NCBI RefSeq assembly: GCF_009665255.1
Contig: NZ_CP035687.1
Span: forward strand, 1-64,000
Reading direction: 5' to 3'
DNA: 64,000 bases
DNA from: Vibrio metoecus
Lineage (GTDB): Bacteria > Pseudomonadota > Gammaproteobacteria > Enterobacterales > Vibrionaceae
The position numbers and the translations under genes were made by a program. The notes under the pieces were generated by a model. That model worked only from the letters and a program-made list of their open reading frames with translations, was not told the DNA's origin and did no database searches. Within the stretch, counting starts at the first letter, position 1, and the number at the start of each line of letters is the position of its first letter. Shown piece by piece: positions 1 through 7,798 of the stretch.

Positions 1-2
1 TG

Positions 3-194
3 GCAGTCAATCAACTTTGTCAGTTAGCGTTTAATGTGGATTCAATTGAAAGTGTTGTGGCTTTGATTTCATCGGCGAACCTCGCTTCGTTGAATGTCGT
101 ACGTGCTAACAACTTTGTTTTCATTGGTTTTGTGGTTGATAGCGACAATGAAAAATTGGAAAAGTGGGTGTTAAAGCGGGCATCCTGTGCCTAA
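3..194 (+). CDS. GNAT acetyltransferase, C-terminal part (cut by window edge)
   Basis: The frame is open from the first base of the window to a TAA that is also the first codon of the first attC. The 63 residues visible include N-L-A-S-L-N-V-V followed by N-N-F-V-F-I-G-F, which resembles the last helix and strand of GNAT N-acetyltransferases (the N-x-x-S-x-x-x-x-x-x-x-G-F pattern near the acetyl-CoA site). The N-terminal half, including the Q/R-x-x-G-x-G/A loop, lies outside the window, so family membership is inferred from the tail only. It belongs to the cassette closed by the attC at 192. Confidence 0.55.
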   Translation, partial: AVNQLCQLAFNVDSIESVVALISSANLASLNVVRANNFVFIGFVVDSDNEKLEKWVLKRASCA

Positions 195-312
195 CAAACG
201 CCTCAAGAGGGACTGTCAACGCGTAGCGTTTCCGTCCCAATGAGCCGCGGTGGTTGCAGTAGTTGTGTTTGAGTTTAGTGTTATGCGTTGCCAGCCCCTT
301 AGGCGGGCGTTA
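192..312 (+). repeat. attC 1 (VCR)
   Basis: Shares its TAA with the stop of the partial GNAT; one base is missing in the central GTCCC region. Confidence 0.93.
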
Positions 313-333
313 GCCTTATTAAAAGGAAACTTT

Positions 334-867
334 ATGAAATCAGCAGTTCTTGTGATTGATGTGCAAAGTATTTTGTTCGACCCAACACCTCAACCGTTTG
401 AAAGAAATGAGGTATTAACCCGTATCAATACAATCACAGATTGGGCGCGCCAAAAGGATATCCCTGTCATCTTTATTCAGCATGAACAAACGGGTACACC
501 AATCGAACATGGTAGTGAAGGTTGGAAATTGCAGTCTTCATTACACGTTGAAAGTGCTGATCATTTTGTGCGTAAAACAACGCCAGATTCATTTTTACGC
601 ACCAACTTGGAGTCGCTGCTGCATGAGCTCAGCATTGAACATCTTTACATTTGCGGTTACGCCACGGAGTTCTGTGTCGATACAACCGTGCGTCGAGCGG
701 CTGGATTGGGTTATTCAGTGGAGCTAATATCAGATGCTCATACAACTCAAAACAAATCGCATTTGTCAGGTGAACAAATTCGAGCGCATCACAATGCGAC
801 ATTGCCGAGTATATCTAGCTTTGGTGTAAAGATTGCTGTGGTCTCGACAGAAAACTTGACCTCATAA
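334..867 (+). CDS. Isochorismatase-like cysteine hydrolase (copy 1)
   Basis: 177-aa protein of the isochorismatase-like hydrolase superfamily. The catalytic triad of the family is visible: Asp9 in V-L-V-I-D-V-Q, Lys81 in V-R-K-T-T-P-D-S-F, and Cys114 in Y-A-T-E-F-C-V-D-T-T-V-R. Known members hydrolyse amides or vinyl ethers (nicotinamidase, isochorismatase, ureidoacrylate hydrolase); the substrate here cannot be told. The ATG at 334 is preferred because AAAAGGAAA lies just upstream; an in-frame start at 250 would lie inside attC. A nearly identical copy lies at 53094, differing at residue 44 (Pro here, Ser there). Soluble, with no signal peptide. Confidence 0.88.
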   Translation: MKSAVLVIDVQSILFDPTPQPFERNEVLTRINTITDWARQKDIPVIFIQHEQTGTPIEHGSEGWKLQSSLHVESADHFVRKTTPDSFLRTNLESLLHELSIEHLYICGYATEFCVDTTVRRAAGLGYSVELISDAHTTQNKSHLSGEQIRAHHNATLPSISSFGVKIAVVSTENLTS

Positions 868-870
868 GGC

Positions 871-993
871 TAACAAACGCCTCAAGAGGGACTGTCAACG
901 CGCGGCGTTTCCAGTCCCATTGAGCCGAAGTGGTTACGGTTGTTGTGTTTGAGTTTAGTGGTGATGCGTTGCCAGCCCCTTAGGCGGGCGTTA
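871..993 (+). repeat. attC 2 (VCR)
   Basis: Closes the isochorismatase cassette; GCCGAAG variant in the central region. Confidence 0.93.
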
Positions 994-1126
994 TGCGTAA
1001 TGAACTAGAACAAAGCCCATTCAGTACATTATGTTTGTTGGTAAGTAAGGATCCTCTGTTAGAATTCTTCTCATTAAAAGCCATGTTCGATTGATATGGC
1101 TATTCACAACAACTGAGAACAATTTG

Positions 1127-1342
1127 ATGAACGATCAACCAAACAATCCACTTCACGGCTTAAGCCTAGAGAAAATTTTGACTCGACTGATCGAACATTA
1201 TGGTTGGGATGGTCTACATAAACAGATAAACATCAATTGTTTTGCTAAAGATCCATCGGTTAAGTCGTCATTGAAGTTTTTGCGGAAAACTCAATGGGCT
1301 AGAGACAAAGTTGAGTCTCTGTATGTGAGTACATTTGTCTGA
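1127..1342 (+). CDS. VF530 family DNA-binding protein (DUF2132)
   Basis: 71-aa protein matching the VF530/DUF2132 pattern: N-N-P-L-H-G near the start, L-E-K-I-L-T, H-Y-G-W, I-N-C-F, then S-S-L-K-F-L-R-K-T and W-A-R-x-K-V-E. VF530 proteins are small helical proteins reported to bind DNA; their cellular role is not settled. The ATG at 1127 begins M-N-D-Q-P-N-N-P, the usual family N-terminus; the longer frame to 1091 adds 12 residues that do not resemble the family. The ribosome site is weak (GAGAA). About 130 bp of leader separate it from the upstream attC. Confidence 0.85.
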   Translation: MNDQPNNPLHGLSLEKILTRLIEHYGWDGLHKQININCFAKDPSVKSSLKFLRKTQWARDKVESLYVSTFV

Positions 1343-1358
1343 GTTCAACGCTTACGCA

Positions 1359-1480
1359 TAACAAACGCCTCAAGAGGGACTGTCAACGCGCGGCGTTTCC
1401 AGTCCTATTGAGCCGCGGCGGTTACGGTTGTTGCGTTTGAATTTAGTGTTATGCGTTGTCAGCCCCTTAGGCGGGCGTTA
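1359..1480 (+). repeat. attC 3 (VCR)
   Basis: Closes the VF530 cassette, 16 bp after its TGA stop. Confidence 0.93.
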
Positions 1481-1497
1481 GGCGATTGGAGGAAACG

Positions 1498-2097
1498 ATG
1501 AAATCTTTGAAAAGTGGTGAGCTGTATCTAGAGGTTTCCTTCGAGAAGCTTGAGCTATCAGAAAATAGTTTCAAAGACATAGAATTTGAAGAATGTCATT
1601 TTTCAGATTGTGATTTGTCTGGCGTACAATTCCAAAACTGCAAGTTTGTAAGTTGCGAGTTTGCACGTTGTAATCTCAGTTTAGCGAGTTTCCCCAATGC
1701 ACGTTTATTTGGTGTGTCATTTCAAGACAGTAAGCTCGTGGGTATCGACTGGACAAGAGCAACGTGGCCTGTCTATCACCTAGATTTTGAGCTTAAATTT
1801 CAGCGTTGTATTTTGAACGACGCCTCATTCTTTGGGCTGACATTGAATGAGTTAACACTTGATGAGTGTAAGTTGCATGATGTGGACTTCCGTGAAGGAA
1901 ATTTTGCCAGTTCAACAATGTGTTACTGCGATTTTACGCATAGTTTATTCATGCGGACTAACTTACAAAAAGTGGATTTCAGCGAGTCGACAAATTACGC
2001 AATTAATGTGTTAGAGAACCAAGTCAAAGGGGCTAAGTTTTCTCGTTATGAAGCTCTGAATTTATTGGAATGTTTAGGCATCGAGTTGGTTGATTAA
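1498..2097 (+). CDS. Pentapeptide repeat protein
   Basis: 199-aa protein with runs of the A(D/N)LXX pentapeptide pattern, e.g. C-D-L-S-G, C-N-L-S-L, C-K-L-H-D, V-D-F-R-E and T-N-L-Q-K, covering about residues 30-180 and predicting a right-handed quadrilateral beta helix. The tail (residues about 183-199, R-Y-E-A-L-N-L-L-E-C-L-G) resembles the C-terminal capping helix of Qnr/MfpA proteins, but the body is not a close match to QnrVC. Qnr relatives protect DNA gyrase from quinolones; that role is only a possibility here. ATG at 1498 follows GGAGGA at good spacing; an in-frame TTG at 1486 lies before the ribosome site. Confidence 0.85.
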   Translation: MKSLKSGELYLEVSFEKLELSENSFKDIEFEECHFSDCDLSGVQFQNCKFVSCEFARCNLSLASFPNARLFGVSFQDSKLVGIDWTRATWPVYHLDFELKFQRCILNDASFFGLTLNELTLDECKLHDVDFREGNFASSTMCYCDFTHSLFMRTNLQKVDFSESTNYAINVLENQVKGAKFSRYEALNLLECLGIELVD

Positions 2098-2102
2098 TCG
2101 CC

Positions 2103-2224
2103 TAACAAACGCCTCAAGAGGGACTGTCAACGCGTGGCGTTTCCAGTCCCATTGAGCCGCGGTGGTTACGGTTGTTGTGTTTGAGTTTAGTGTTATGCGT
2201 TGCCAGCCCCTTAGGCGGGCGTTA
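2103..2224 (+). repeat. attC 4 (VCR)
   Basis: Closes the pentapeptide cassette. Confidence 0.93.
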
Positions 2225-2228
2225 GCCA

Positions 2229-2249
2229 GAAAGGGGGTAGCCCCCTTTC
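2229..2249 (-). terminator. Hairpin after the minus-strand lipoprotein gene
   Basis: Perfect 9-bp stem GAAAGGGGG / CCCCCTTTC with a 3-nt loop lies just past the stop of the minus-strand gene at 2258. No T-run follows, so termination is inferred from position and stem strength only. Confidence 0.5.
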
Positions 2250-2257
2250 AAATTCAC

Positions 2258-2767
2258 TTATTGATAGACTTTATAAGTTAAGCTGTATGGCGTTACAGAA
2301 ATGATTTCTACATTGTAACCACTAATCGAAAGTTGTTTCTGCTCTACGGGAAACAAAAACTCGGTTGTGTTTGGTGGTAGTTGTGAAATTTGAGCTTCTG
2401 GTTTCGAATTACTAACCATTGTTAGCCCGCCAAAGTTATTTTCTGAAATGGTTGCTGTGTTTTTACCATAACGAGTAAAGACATTCTCGTTGGAGTGAAT
2501 GTTTACATCCATGAATCGGAAAATGATTTTGTTGTCTTCAGTTAAGCCTTGAAATCGTAATTCAGAATATCCCGTGTTTACTTTTCCGCCATAAATGTCG
2601 GCTTTCCCGAATGCGTTGGGCAAGTCTTTTGTTCTGGTTGTTCCAAAGACCTTACCTCCAATTGAAGTTGTAAGGTTGGTGTTAGTTGTCACGTCGGTGT
2701 GATTGTAATGTTGGATTTGGGAACATCCTGACAACAAAACTGAAATTAAGATTATGATTTTATTCAT
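2258..2767 (-). CDS. Putative lipoprotein, unknown function
   Basis: 169-aa product starting M-N-K-I-I-I-L-I-S-V-L-L-S-G-C, a classical lipoprotein signal peptide with lipobox L-L-S-G-C at residues 11-15. The mature part is polar and contains no motif I recognise. The start at 2767 is chosen over 2854 because the extra 29 residues would place the signal peptide internally. The gene runs opposite to the array and has its own promoter candidate (2799-2826) and a hairpin just past its stop. Confidence 0.75.
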   Translation of the reverse strand: MNKIIILISVLLSGCSQIQHYNHTDVTTNTNLTTSIGGKVFGTTRTKDLPNAFGKADIYGGKVNTGYSELRFQGLTEDNKIIFRFMDVNIHSNENVFTRYGKNTATISENNFGGLTMVSNSKPEAQISQLPPNTTEFLFPVEQKQLSISGYNVEIISVTPYSLTYKVYQ

Positions 2768-2798
2768 TTTATTTTCTCTATTAAGCAAATGGGACGTC

Positions 2799-2826
2799 AT
2801 TCTATTTGTGTGTGAGGTAAAGTCAA
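2799..2826 (-). promoter_or_regulatory. Promoter candidate for the lipoprotein gene
   Basis: Reading the minus strand: -35 TTGACT (2821-2826), 16-bp spacer, -10 TAGAAT (2799-2804). Both boxes match sigma-70 at 5 of 6 positions and sit about 30 bp before the start codon. Confidence 0.65.
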
Positions 2827-2866
2827 AATAAAATGAATTTTTTAGTGGTTTCACAAACTTTCAGGC

Positions 2867-2988
2867 TAACAAACGCCTCAAGAGGGACTGTCAACGCGCG
2901 GCGTTTCCAGTCCCATTGAGCCGCGGTGATTGCAGTTGTTGTGTTTGGGTTTAGTGGTATGCGTTGCCAGCCCCTTAGGCGGGCGTTA
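2867..2988 (+). repeat. attC 5 (VCR)
   Basis: Closes the minus-strand lipoprotein cassette. Confidence 0.93.
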
Positions 2989-3023
2989 GGTGAATGGTCT
3001 GTGGATTGAACAAGGACAGTTTT

Positions 3024-3419
3024 ATGAAGTTGTTTTTAGCTTTTTGGCTCGTTTTCACTAGTTTGTTTTCGGTCGGCTTGCATGCCAATGACGCCGTTTT
3101 ACAACAAGCCTATCAATCGCAACAAAGTGACTTACAGGTTCAAGGATTTGGACAGGTAGTGAAAGTGTTACCTGACGACAATGATGGTTCAAAGCATCAA
3201 AAATTCATCTTAGAGCTCAATAGCGGACAAACATTGCTGGTTGCTCATAACATCGACCTAGCACCGAGAATTCCGAACTTGAAGGTTGGTGACAGTGTTG
3301 AGTTTTATGGTGAATACGAATGGAACAAAAAGGGTGGAGTTCTTCATTGGACTCATAAAGATCCTCAAAATCGTCATGCTCATGGTTGGTTGAAACACAA
3401 TGGGCAGGTGTACGAGTAA
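3024..3419 (+). CDS. DUF3465 family exported protein
   Basis: 131-aa protein with a signal peptide (M-K-L-F-L-A-F-W-L-V-F-T-S-L-F, probable cut after H-A near residue 21). The mature part carries the DUF3465 pattern: G-x-G-x-V-x-x-x-L-P-D-D-x-x-G-S-x-H-Q-K-F, H-N-I-D-L-A-P-R, W-N-x-K-G-G-V-L-H-W-T-H-x-D-P and H-x-x-G-W-L-x-H-x-G. The fold resembles small OB-like beta barrels; function is unknown. ATG at 3024 follows AAGGA. An upstream in-frame start at 2994 would bury the signal peptide. Confidence 0.8.
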   Translation: MKLFLAFWLVFTSLFSVGLHANDAVLQQAYQSQQSDLQVQGFGQVVKVLPDDNDGSKHQKFILELNSGQTLLVAHNIDLAPRIPNLKVGDSVEFYGEYEWNKKGGVLHWTHKDPQNRHAHGWLKHNGQVYE

Positions 3420-3426
3420 ATTCACC

Positions 3427-3548
3427 TAACAAACGCCTCAAGAGGGACTGTCAACGCGTGGCGTTTCCAGTCCCAATGAGCCGCGGTGGTTACGGCTGTT
3501 GTGTTTGAGTTTAGTGTTATGCGTTGCCAGCCCCTTAGGCGGGCGTTA
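3427..3548 (+). repeat. attC 6 (VCR)
   Basis: Closes the DUF3465 cassette. Confidence 0.93.
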
Positions 3549-3569
3549 TGAGGCTATAGGAAAACAAAG

Positions 3570-3956
3570 ATGAATCACGAAGAGTTCAACCAATTTTGTC
3601 GTTCCTTTCCTGCTACTACATACGTAGTGCAATGGGGTGGTTCTCATGTTTGGAAAGTGGCTGGAAAAGTGTTTTCTATTGGTAGTATCGGCAAGGTTCA
3701 GCAACCAGTTTTTACGTTCAAAACATCGGATTTGAACTTTGAGTATCTGAGTGAGCTCGATGGTTATATTCCTGCCCCTTACTTCGCCAACCGAGGGATG
3801 AAGTGGATCCAACAAACAGAGACTCCAGGTTTATTAGACGAAGAGTTGAAGTATTACTTGTCTGAGTCCTACCGTCTTGTTGTGCTCGGGCTCAGTAAAA
3901 GGTTACAGAAAGAGTTGGGAATTACGCCAAGGGCAGACGGTGAATCCGCCTCATAA
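3570..3956 (+). CDS. MmcQ/YjbR family protein
   Basis: 128 aa. The order of motifs fits MmcQ/YjbR (CyaY-like fold) proteins: F-P-x-x-T near residue 14, V-W-K-V-x-G-K-V-F at about 27-35, F-K-T-S-D near 50, P-A-P-Y-F-A-N-R-G-M-K-W at about 68-79 and L-S-x-S-Y-R-L-V at the C-terminal helix. Members are thought to bind nucleic acid, but no activity is established. The stop TAA is the first triplet of the following attC. Confidence 0.85.
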   Translation: MNHEEFNQFCRSFPATTYVVQWGGSHVWKVAGKVFSIGSIGKVQQPVFTFKTSDLNFEYLSELDGYIPAPYFANRGMKWIQQTETPGLLDEELKYYLSESYRLVVLGLSKRLQKELGITPRADGESAS

Positions 3957-4076
3957 CAAACGCCTCAAGAGGGACTGTCAACGCGTAGCGTTTCCAGTCC
4001 CATTGAGCCGCGGTGGTTGCAGTTGTTGTGTTTGAGTTTTGTGTTAATGCGTTGTCAGCCCCTTAGGCGGGCGTTA
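3954..4076 (+). repeat. attC 7 (VCR)
   Basis: TAA doubles as the MmcQ stop codon. Confidence 0.93.
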
Positions 4077-4488
4077 GTTTCTATCTAGAAAAATCATAAA
4101 GCTCAGGTTCAACGCTCTGAAAAATCAGCTTTAAGCGTTCAAGTCGAACTATTTGGCTTTTGAGTTTTGCCTGATGCTGATTTGGTAGAAAGTGTTGAAA
4201 GTTCAGCTATTTCAAAGTTGCTGAAAGCCAACAAGTCTCAATGCCTCAATGCTTTTGGTTGTTCAACACGGTCAGTTTGGTTTCATAAAAGGCTGCATCA
4301 TCGCTGTGATCTGGCTTTCTTTGTAGCGGACTCTTAACCGTGGTCAACTTAACCTTGATCGTTTTAAGTTTTGGCTGCCAACCTCACAGCTTTAGGCGTT
4401 GGACGTGCGCTTGCTTGATGCTTTCGCGTAAAATGACTTTCAAGCAAATGTGTTTAAAAAGTTATTGTTAAACAATGGGCTACGAAAC
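4077..4488. other. ORF-less cassette, family A copy 1
   Basis: 412 bp with no plausible gene on either strand. Begins TTTCTATCTAG and ends with the inverted repeat ATTGTT-A-AACAAT (4464-4476) before attC. It looks identical to copy 13 at 51605, including the attC that follows. Confidence 0.85.
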
Positions 4489-4610
4489 TAACAAACGCCT
4501 CAAGAGGGACTGTCAACGCGCGGCGTTTCCAGTCCCATTGAGCCGCGGTGGTTGCAGTTGTTGTGATTGAGTTTAGTGTTATGCGTTGCCAGCCCCTTAG
4601 GCGGGCGTTA
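4489..4610 (+). repeat. attC 8 (VCR)
   Basis: Follows ORF-less A1 and appears identical to the attC at 52017 behind copy A13. Confidence 0.93.
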
Positions 4611-5125
4611 TGCTTAATCCATAAAAATCAGCAGGTTGTGATTTTCGATTCCTTTGGCATTTCGTTCAGGTTTTGTCGGCAATTCAATATTGTTCGTCGC
4701 TGCCTAACGAAGTGGCAATGTTTCTGGCGCTGTAGATCCAGCGTTATTGCCTCATTGAAATACTGAGTCTGTGCTAGGTGAGTTTGGCTCTCTCAAGTCG
4801 CTTTAAGCAGTTTGGTGCCTTTACTTACAGGCTGCAAGTCAGTCGGCAATTGACCATTGTTTTGCGCTGCCTAATGAAACAGCAATTTGTTTATCGCTGT
4901 ACGTTTCAGTGTTATTGCCTCATTGAGTTATCGCGCCAATGTGTGGTGAGTAGGTTTGTCGGAGAGGGTTTCCACTTTGGCTGATTTGCAGGATGAAACC
5001 CTGTATTGGTCAGTTTATAGGTAAAGTTTGAGTCAGTTCTAACTCAAGAGAATTCGAGGTTTGGTTAATTATTTCAATGAGTTATTCTTGATTTGGTTCA
5101 AATGTAAAGTGTTGAAGCTTAAGCA
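4611..5125. other. ORF-less cassette, family B copy 1
   Basis: 515 bp starting TGCTTAATCC and ending GAAGCTTAAGCA. Two related segments, each with TGTCGGCAATT and GCTGCCTAA, are spaced about 170 bp apart. Short frames are broken differently in other copies, so they are unlikely to be genes. Confidence 0.85.
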
Positions 5126-5248
5126 TAACAAACGCCTCAAGAGGGACTGTCAACGTGTGGCGTTTCCAGTCCCAATGAGCCGCGGTGGTTGCAGTTGTTG
5201 TGTTTAAGTTTAGTGGTAATGCGTTGCCAGCCCCTTAGGCGGGCGTTA
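5126..5248 (+). repeat. attC 9 (VCR)
   Basis: Follows ORF-less B1. Confidence 0.93.
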
Positions 5249-5288
5249 TGCCTGCAAGTTTAGTCAGAAATTTAGCTATGGAGTATTT

Positions 5289-5750
5289 ATGCCTGTATTT
5301 ATTAGTTATTCACATGAAAATAAAGATTTTGTTGACCAACTAGCAATACAACTGGTTCAGCACAATGTAAATATCTGGCTTGACCGATGGGAACTAAGTA
5401 TCGGTGATTCAATTATCGATAAAGTGCAGGAGGCGGCCGATGGTGCTAGTGCATTATTGGTGATCCTATCAAATGCTTCGGTAGCGTCTGAGTGGTGTAA
5501 AAAAGAGCTATCAGCAGGATTACTTAGAGAACTAGAAGAAAAGCGAGTAGTCATAATGCCAGTCTTGTTGGAAGACTGCAAAATTCCATTATTCGCCAGA
5601 GGTAAACTATATGCAGATTTTAGAACAAATTTTGATGATGGGCTTAAAACTGTTTTAGAGGGGATTGCGAAAGTTACAAACCCTTTCCTGAGTCGAAAAG
5701 CAAGGAGCATGAATACCATACAGACTGGTCAATCGATTGGGGCGATGTAA
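5289..5750 (+). CDS. TIR domain protein, N-terminal part of a frameshifted gene
   Basis: Residues 1-130 form a TIR domain: F-I-S-Y-S-H-E-N-K-D-F (box 1, 4-14), W-L-D-R-W-E-L-S-I-G-D-S-I (30-42), and S-E-W-C-K-K-E-L with Glu73 at the position of the catalytic glutamate of TIR NADases. Bacterial TIR proteins degrade or modify NAD and often act in phage defence. The frame ends after a run of low-likeness residues (about 134-153). In the -1 frame the sequence continues without a stop into the frame at 5771, so the intact gene would encode about 289 aa. Change of frame is near 5678-5690. Confidence 0.8.
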   Translation: MPVFISYSHENKDFVDQLAIQLVQHNVNIWLDRWELSIGDSIIDKVQEAADGASALLVILSNASVASEWCKKELSAGLLRELEEKRVVIMPVLLEDCKIPLFARGKLYADFRTNFDDGLKTVLEGIAKVTNPFLSRKARSMNTIQTGQSIGAM

Positions 5751-5770
5751 ATGGCAATTTTGCACTTATC

Positions 5771-6157
5771 ATGAATTTCGTAGAACAGGCTAAAGATCAA
5801 CCATTCACAGTTTTAACTAACATAGAGATCTTGGCTTCACCAGCTGCAACTGTGAGATATAAACAGACATCATCTCAATTTGGTGAAGAGTATGCACGAA
5901 GAGACGTCGTAGAGGTTATTCATCAATACTTACAGTCCAGAGACGCTTTGAGGCCAAGGCTATCCTCTGAACATGAAGATATCAAAAGGTTGCGTATCGT
6001 GGGCTATAACCCAGATGAACTATATGCAGTTAGAGTTGGCACAAGACGTCTCGGTGAGGATACGGGGAAAGATATCTTGGTCAACACTACAAATTTGGTG
6101 TCTCAAGCCTATGAACATATGAGTAATGTTCTTAAGCCCGAGCTACAAAAGGCATAA
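5771..6157 (+). CDS. C-terminal part of the frameshifted TIR protein
   Basis: 128 aa as an ATG-started frame, but the same frame is open back to about 5684 and reads E-H-E-Y-H-T-D-W-S-I-D-W-G-D-V-N-G before the ATG, which looks like real protein. No ribosome site precedes the ATG at 5771. I read it as the second domain of the TIR protein, of unknown family, possibly the ligand sensor or oligomerisation part. The TAA stop is the first triplet of the next attC. Confidence 0.65.
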   Translation: MNFVEQAKDQPFTVLTNIEILASPAATVRYKQTSSQFGEEYARRDVVEVIHQYLQSRDALRPRLSSEHEDIKRLRIVGYNPDELYAVRVGTRRLGEDTGKDILVNTTNLVSQAYEHMSNVLKPELQKA

Positions 6158-6274
6158 CAAACGCTTCAAGAGGGACAGCCAACGCGTGGCATTTTTACTA
6201 TGCGTTGGTTTTGGTGATTACGGTGTTATGCGGAAAGTTAGTAGTAGCGTTGGCTGCCCCTTAAGCGGGCGTTA
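6155..6274 (+). repeat. attC 10 (diverged)
   Basis: Shares only the outer ends with VCR; inner part reads GGGACAGCC, GGCATTTTTAC and TTGGCTGCCCCTTAAGC. Its paired arms match each other (GGGACAGCCAACGC against GCGTTGGCTGCCCC). Confidence 0.88.
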
Positions 6275-6292
6275 GGGCAATAGGGAGGTATT

Positions 6293-6706
6293 GTGGAATT
6301 GAACATCACAAAACAAGCTCCTAATGTTGATGAGTTTATGCTTCTTAGAAGCAAGGTTGGCTGGACAAATCCAGAGCCAATAATTGTTCAAGAAAGCTTA
6401 GATAACTCAATCTTTCATGTTTGTGTTTATGCAGAATCACAACTTGCAGGCTTTGGCCGTATAGTGGGTGATGGCTCAATGTACTTTTATCTCCAAGATG
6501 TGGTTGTTGACCCTACCTATCAAAACCAAGGAATAGGTAAGTTAGTAATGCGAGAGATAGAGCAATTTCTGAAGAACAATGCTCGGTCTGGAGCAACGAT
6601 CGCGTTATTGGCGGCATGCGGTAAAGAAAAGTTTTACTCAAAATTTGGTTACAGTGGTCGAACTGGAAATCCACTTGGTTTGGGTATGTGTAAATTTGTT
6701 GAATAA
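6293..6706 (+). CDS. GNAT acetyltransferase
   Basis: 137 aa. The acetyl-CoA loop V-V-V-D-P-T-Y-Q-N-Q-G-I-G-K-L-V-M (about 70-86) is the GNAT motif A; F-Y-S-K-F-G-Y (motif B region) follows near 114-120. It resembles the small GNAT proteins that acetylate free amines or small molecules. GTG at 6293 is the start, with GGGAGG 7 bp before it. Confidence 0.85.
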   Translation: MELNITKQAPNVDEFMLLRSKVGWTNPEPIIVQESLDNSIFHVCVYAESQLAGFGRIVGDGSMYFYLQDVVVDPTYQNQGIGKLVMREIEQFLKNNARSGATIALLAACGKEKFYSKFGYSGRTGNPLGLGMCKFVE

Positions 6707-6712
6707 TTGCCC

Positions 6713-6835
6713 TAACAAACGCCTCAAGAGGGACTGTCAACGCGTGGCGTTTCCAGTCCCAATGAGCCGCGGTGGTTACGGTTGTTGTGATTGAGTTTTG
6801 TGGTAATGCGTTGCCAGCCCCTTAGGCGGGCGTTA
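6713..6835 (+). repeat. attC 11 (VCR)
   Basis: Closes the 6293 GNAT cassette. Confidence 0.93.
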
Positions 6836-6860
6836 TGTGACAGGCTCTATCGGAGGCGCG

Positions 6861-7637
6861 GTGGAAAAAATAAAAGTGTTTTGGCTCAAATTCACCTCTG
6901 CGTGGAACACTGAGAACTTCATACGAGTAACAAATATCATTAGTGCAGCTTCTTTTCTTGCTTATGTTTTTGGTATGTTCATATTTCCTGTTTGGAAAAG
7001 TGCTGGGGATTGGAAATACATCCACAGTGTTTGGTACTCATGGCAAGCACTAAATGTTGGTATGCTTGCTTTTGCTTCTAGTTTGATTGCTTTCAATATT
7101 TCTCGTTACAACGCTAACAAGCAAGCCGAACGAGAGTTTATAGCTTCAAAAGCTTTCTTGCCTCAAGCTCTTAGCATCCTTTGTAACTACCTAGAAAATA
7201 GCAGTAAAGTTATCATTGAAGCCGCTGATAGAAGCCGAGATAGAAAGAAAAGGGCACAGCCTTTTGCATCTACAGTGCCTGCTTTACCAGCATATTATGC
7301 AGAAGTGTTCAAAGATTGTATTAAACATGCACCACCAGAAGTTGGAAAATACCTTGCTAAAATACTCAGGTTGCTTCAGGTACATCATTCTCGGATGGAG
7401 GGAATGCCATCAGAGGTAGGCACGAATTACCCTTATTGTAAGTCTTGTTTGTATCGTCTTGCAGAGCTTCAATTCTTAGTTAATGGTTTGTTCGACTTTG
7501 CGAGGGACGAAAGTAACTTTGAAGTTGTAGTTTATAAGTGGGAACATTTTGCTGGGATTTACCGACTATATAAAGTGGAACTAGATAACTATCCAGAATT
7601 AGAAGAGTTTACTAAGAGCTTGATCGATAAATCGTAG
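6861..7637 (+). CDS. Membrane protein of unknown function, two TM segments
   Basis: 258 aa from GTG at 6861, which has GGAGG (6852-6856) upstream; an in-frame GTG at 6837 starts next to attC and lacks a ribosome site. Two hydrophobic helices (about residues 22-44 and 62-80) are followed by a soluble helical domain of about 175 aa rich in charged residues, with a C-x-x-C pair (Y-C-K-S-C-L). The layout, two N-terminal helices and a cytosolic domain, recurs in other orphan cassette proteins here (45625, 48229). I do not recognise the family. Confidence 0.65.
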   Translation: MEKIKVFWLKFTSAWNTENFIRVTNIISAASFLAYVFGMFIFPVWKSAGDWKYIHSVWYSWQALNVGMLAFASSLIAFNISRYNANKQAEREFIASKAFLPQALSILCNYLENSSKVIIEAADRSRDRKKRAQPFASTVPALPAYYAEVFKDCIKHAPPEVGKYLAKILRLLQVHHSRMEGMPSEVGTNYPYCKSCLYRLAELQFLVNGLFDFARDESNFEVVVYKWEHFAGIYRLYKVELDNYPELEEFTKSLIDKS

Positions 7638-7646
7638 CAAGTCACA

Positions 7647-7768
7647 TAACAAACGCCTCAAGAGGGACTGTCAACGCGCGGCGTTTCCAGTCCCAATGAG
7701 CCGAAGTGGTTACGGTTGTTGTGGTTGAGTTTGGTGTTATGCGTTGCCAGCCCCTTAGGCGGGCGTTA
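7647..7768 (+). repeat. attC 12 (VCR)
   Basis: Closes the cassette of the 258-aa membrane protein. Confidence 0.93.
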
Positions 7769-7798
7769 TACGCATTCAGGTGTCATGGATGAGCATAA

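Noticed and set aside
482..727. 81-aa frame inside the isochorismatase gene (also at 53242)
   Set aside because: Out-of-frame shadow of a gene with intact catalytic residues.
1498..2097. Pentapeptide protein as a QnrVC quinolone-resistance gene
   Set aside because: Shares the repeat type and the C-terminal cap pattern, but the body and length do not match QnrVC as I recall it; left as a general pentapeptide protein.
5357..5719. 120-aa minus frame opposite the TIR gene
   Set aside because: Antisense shadow; the TIR motifs are on the + strand.
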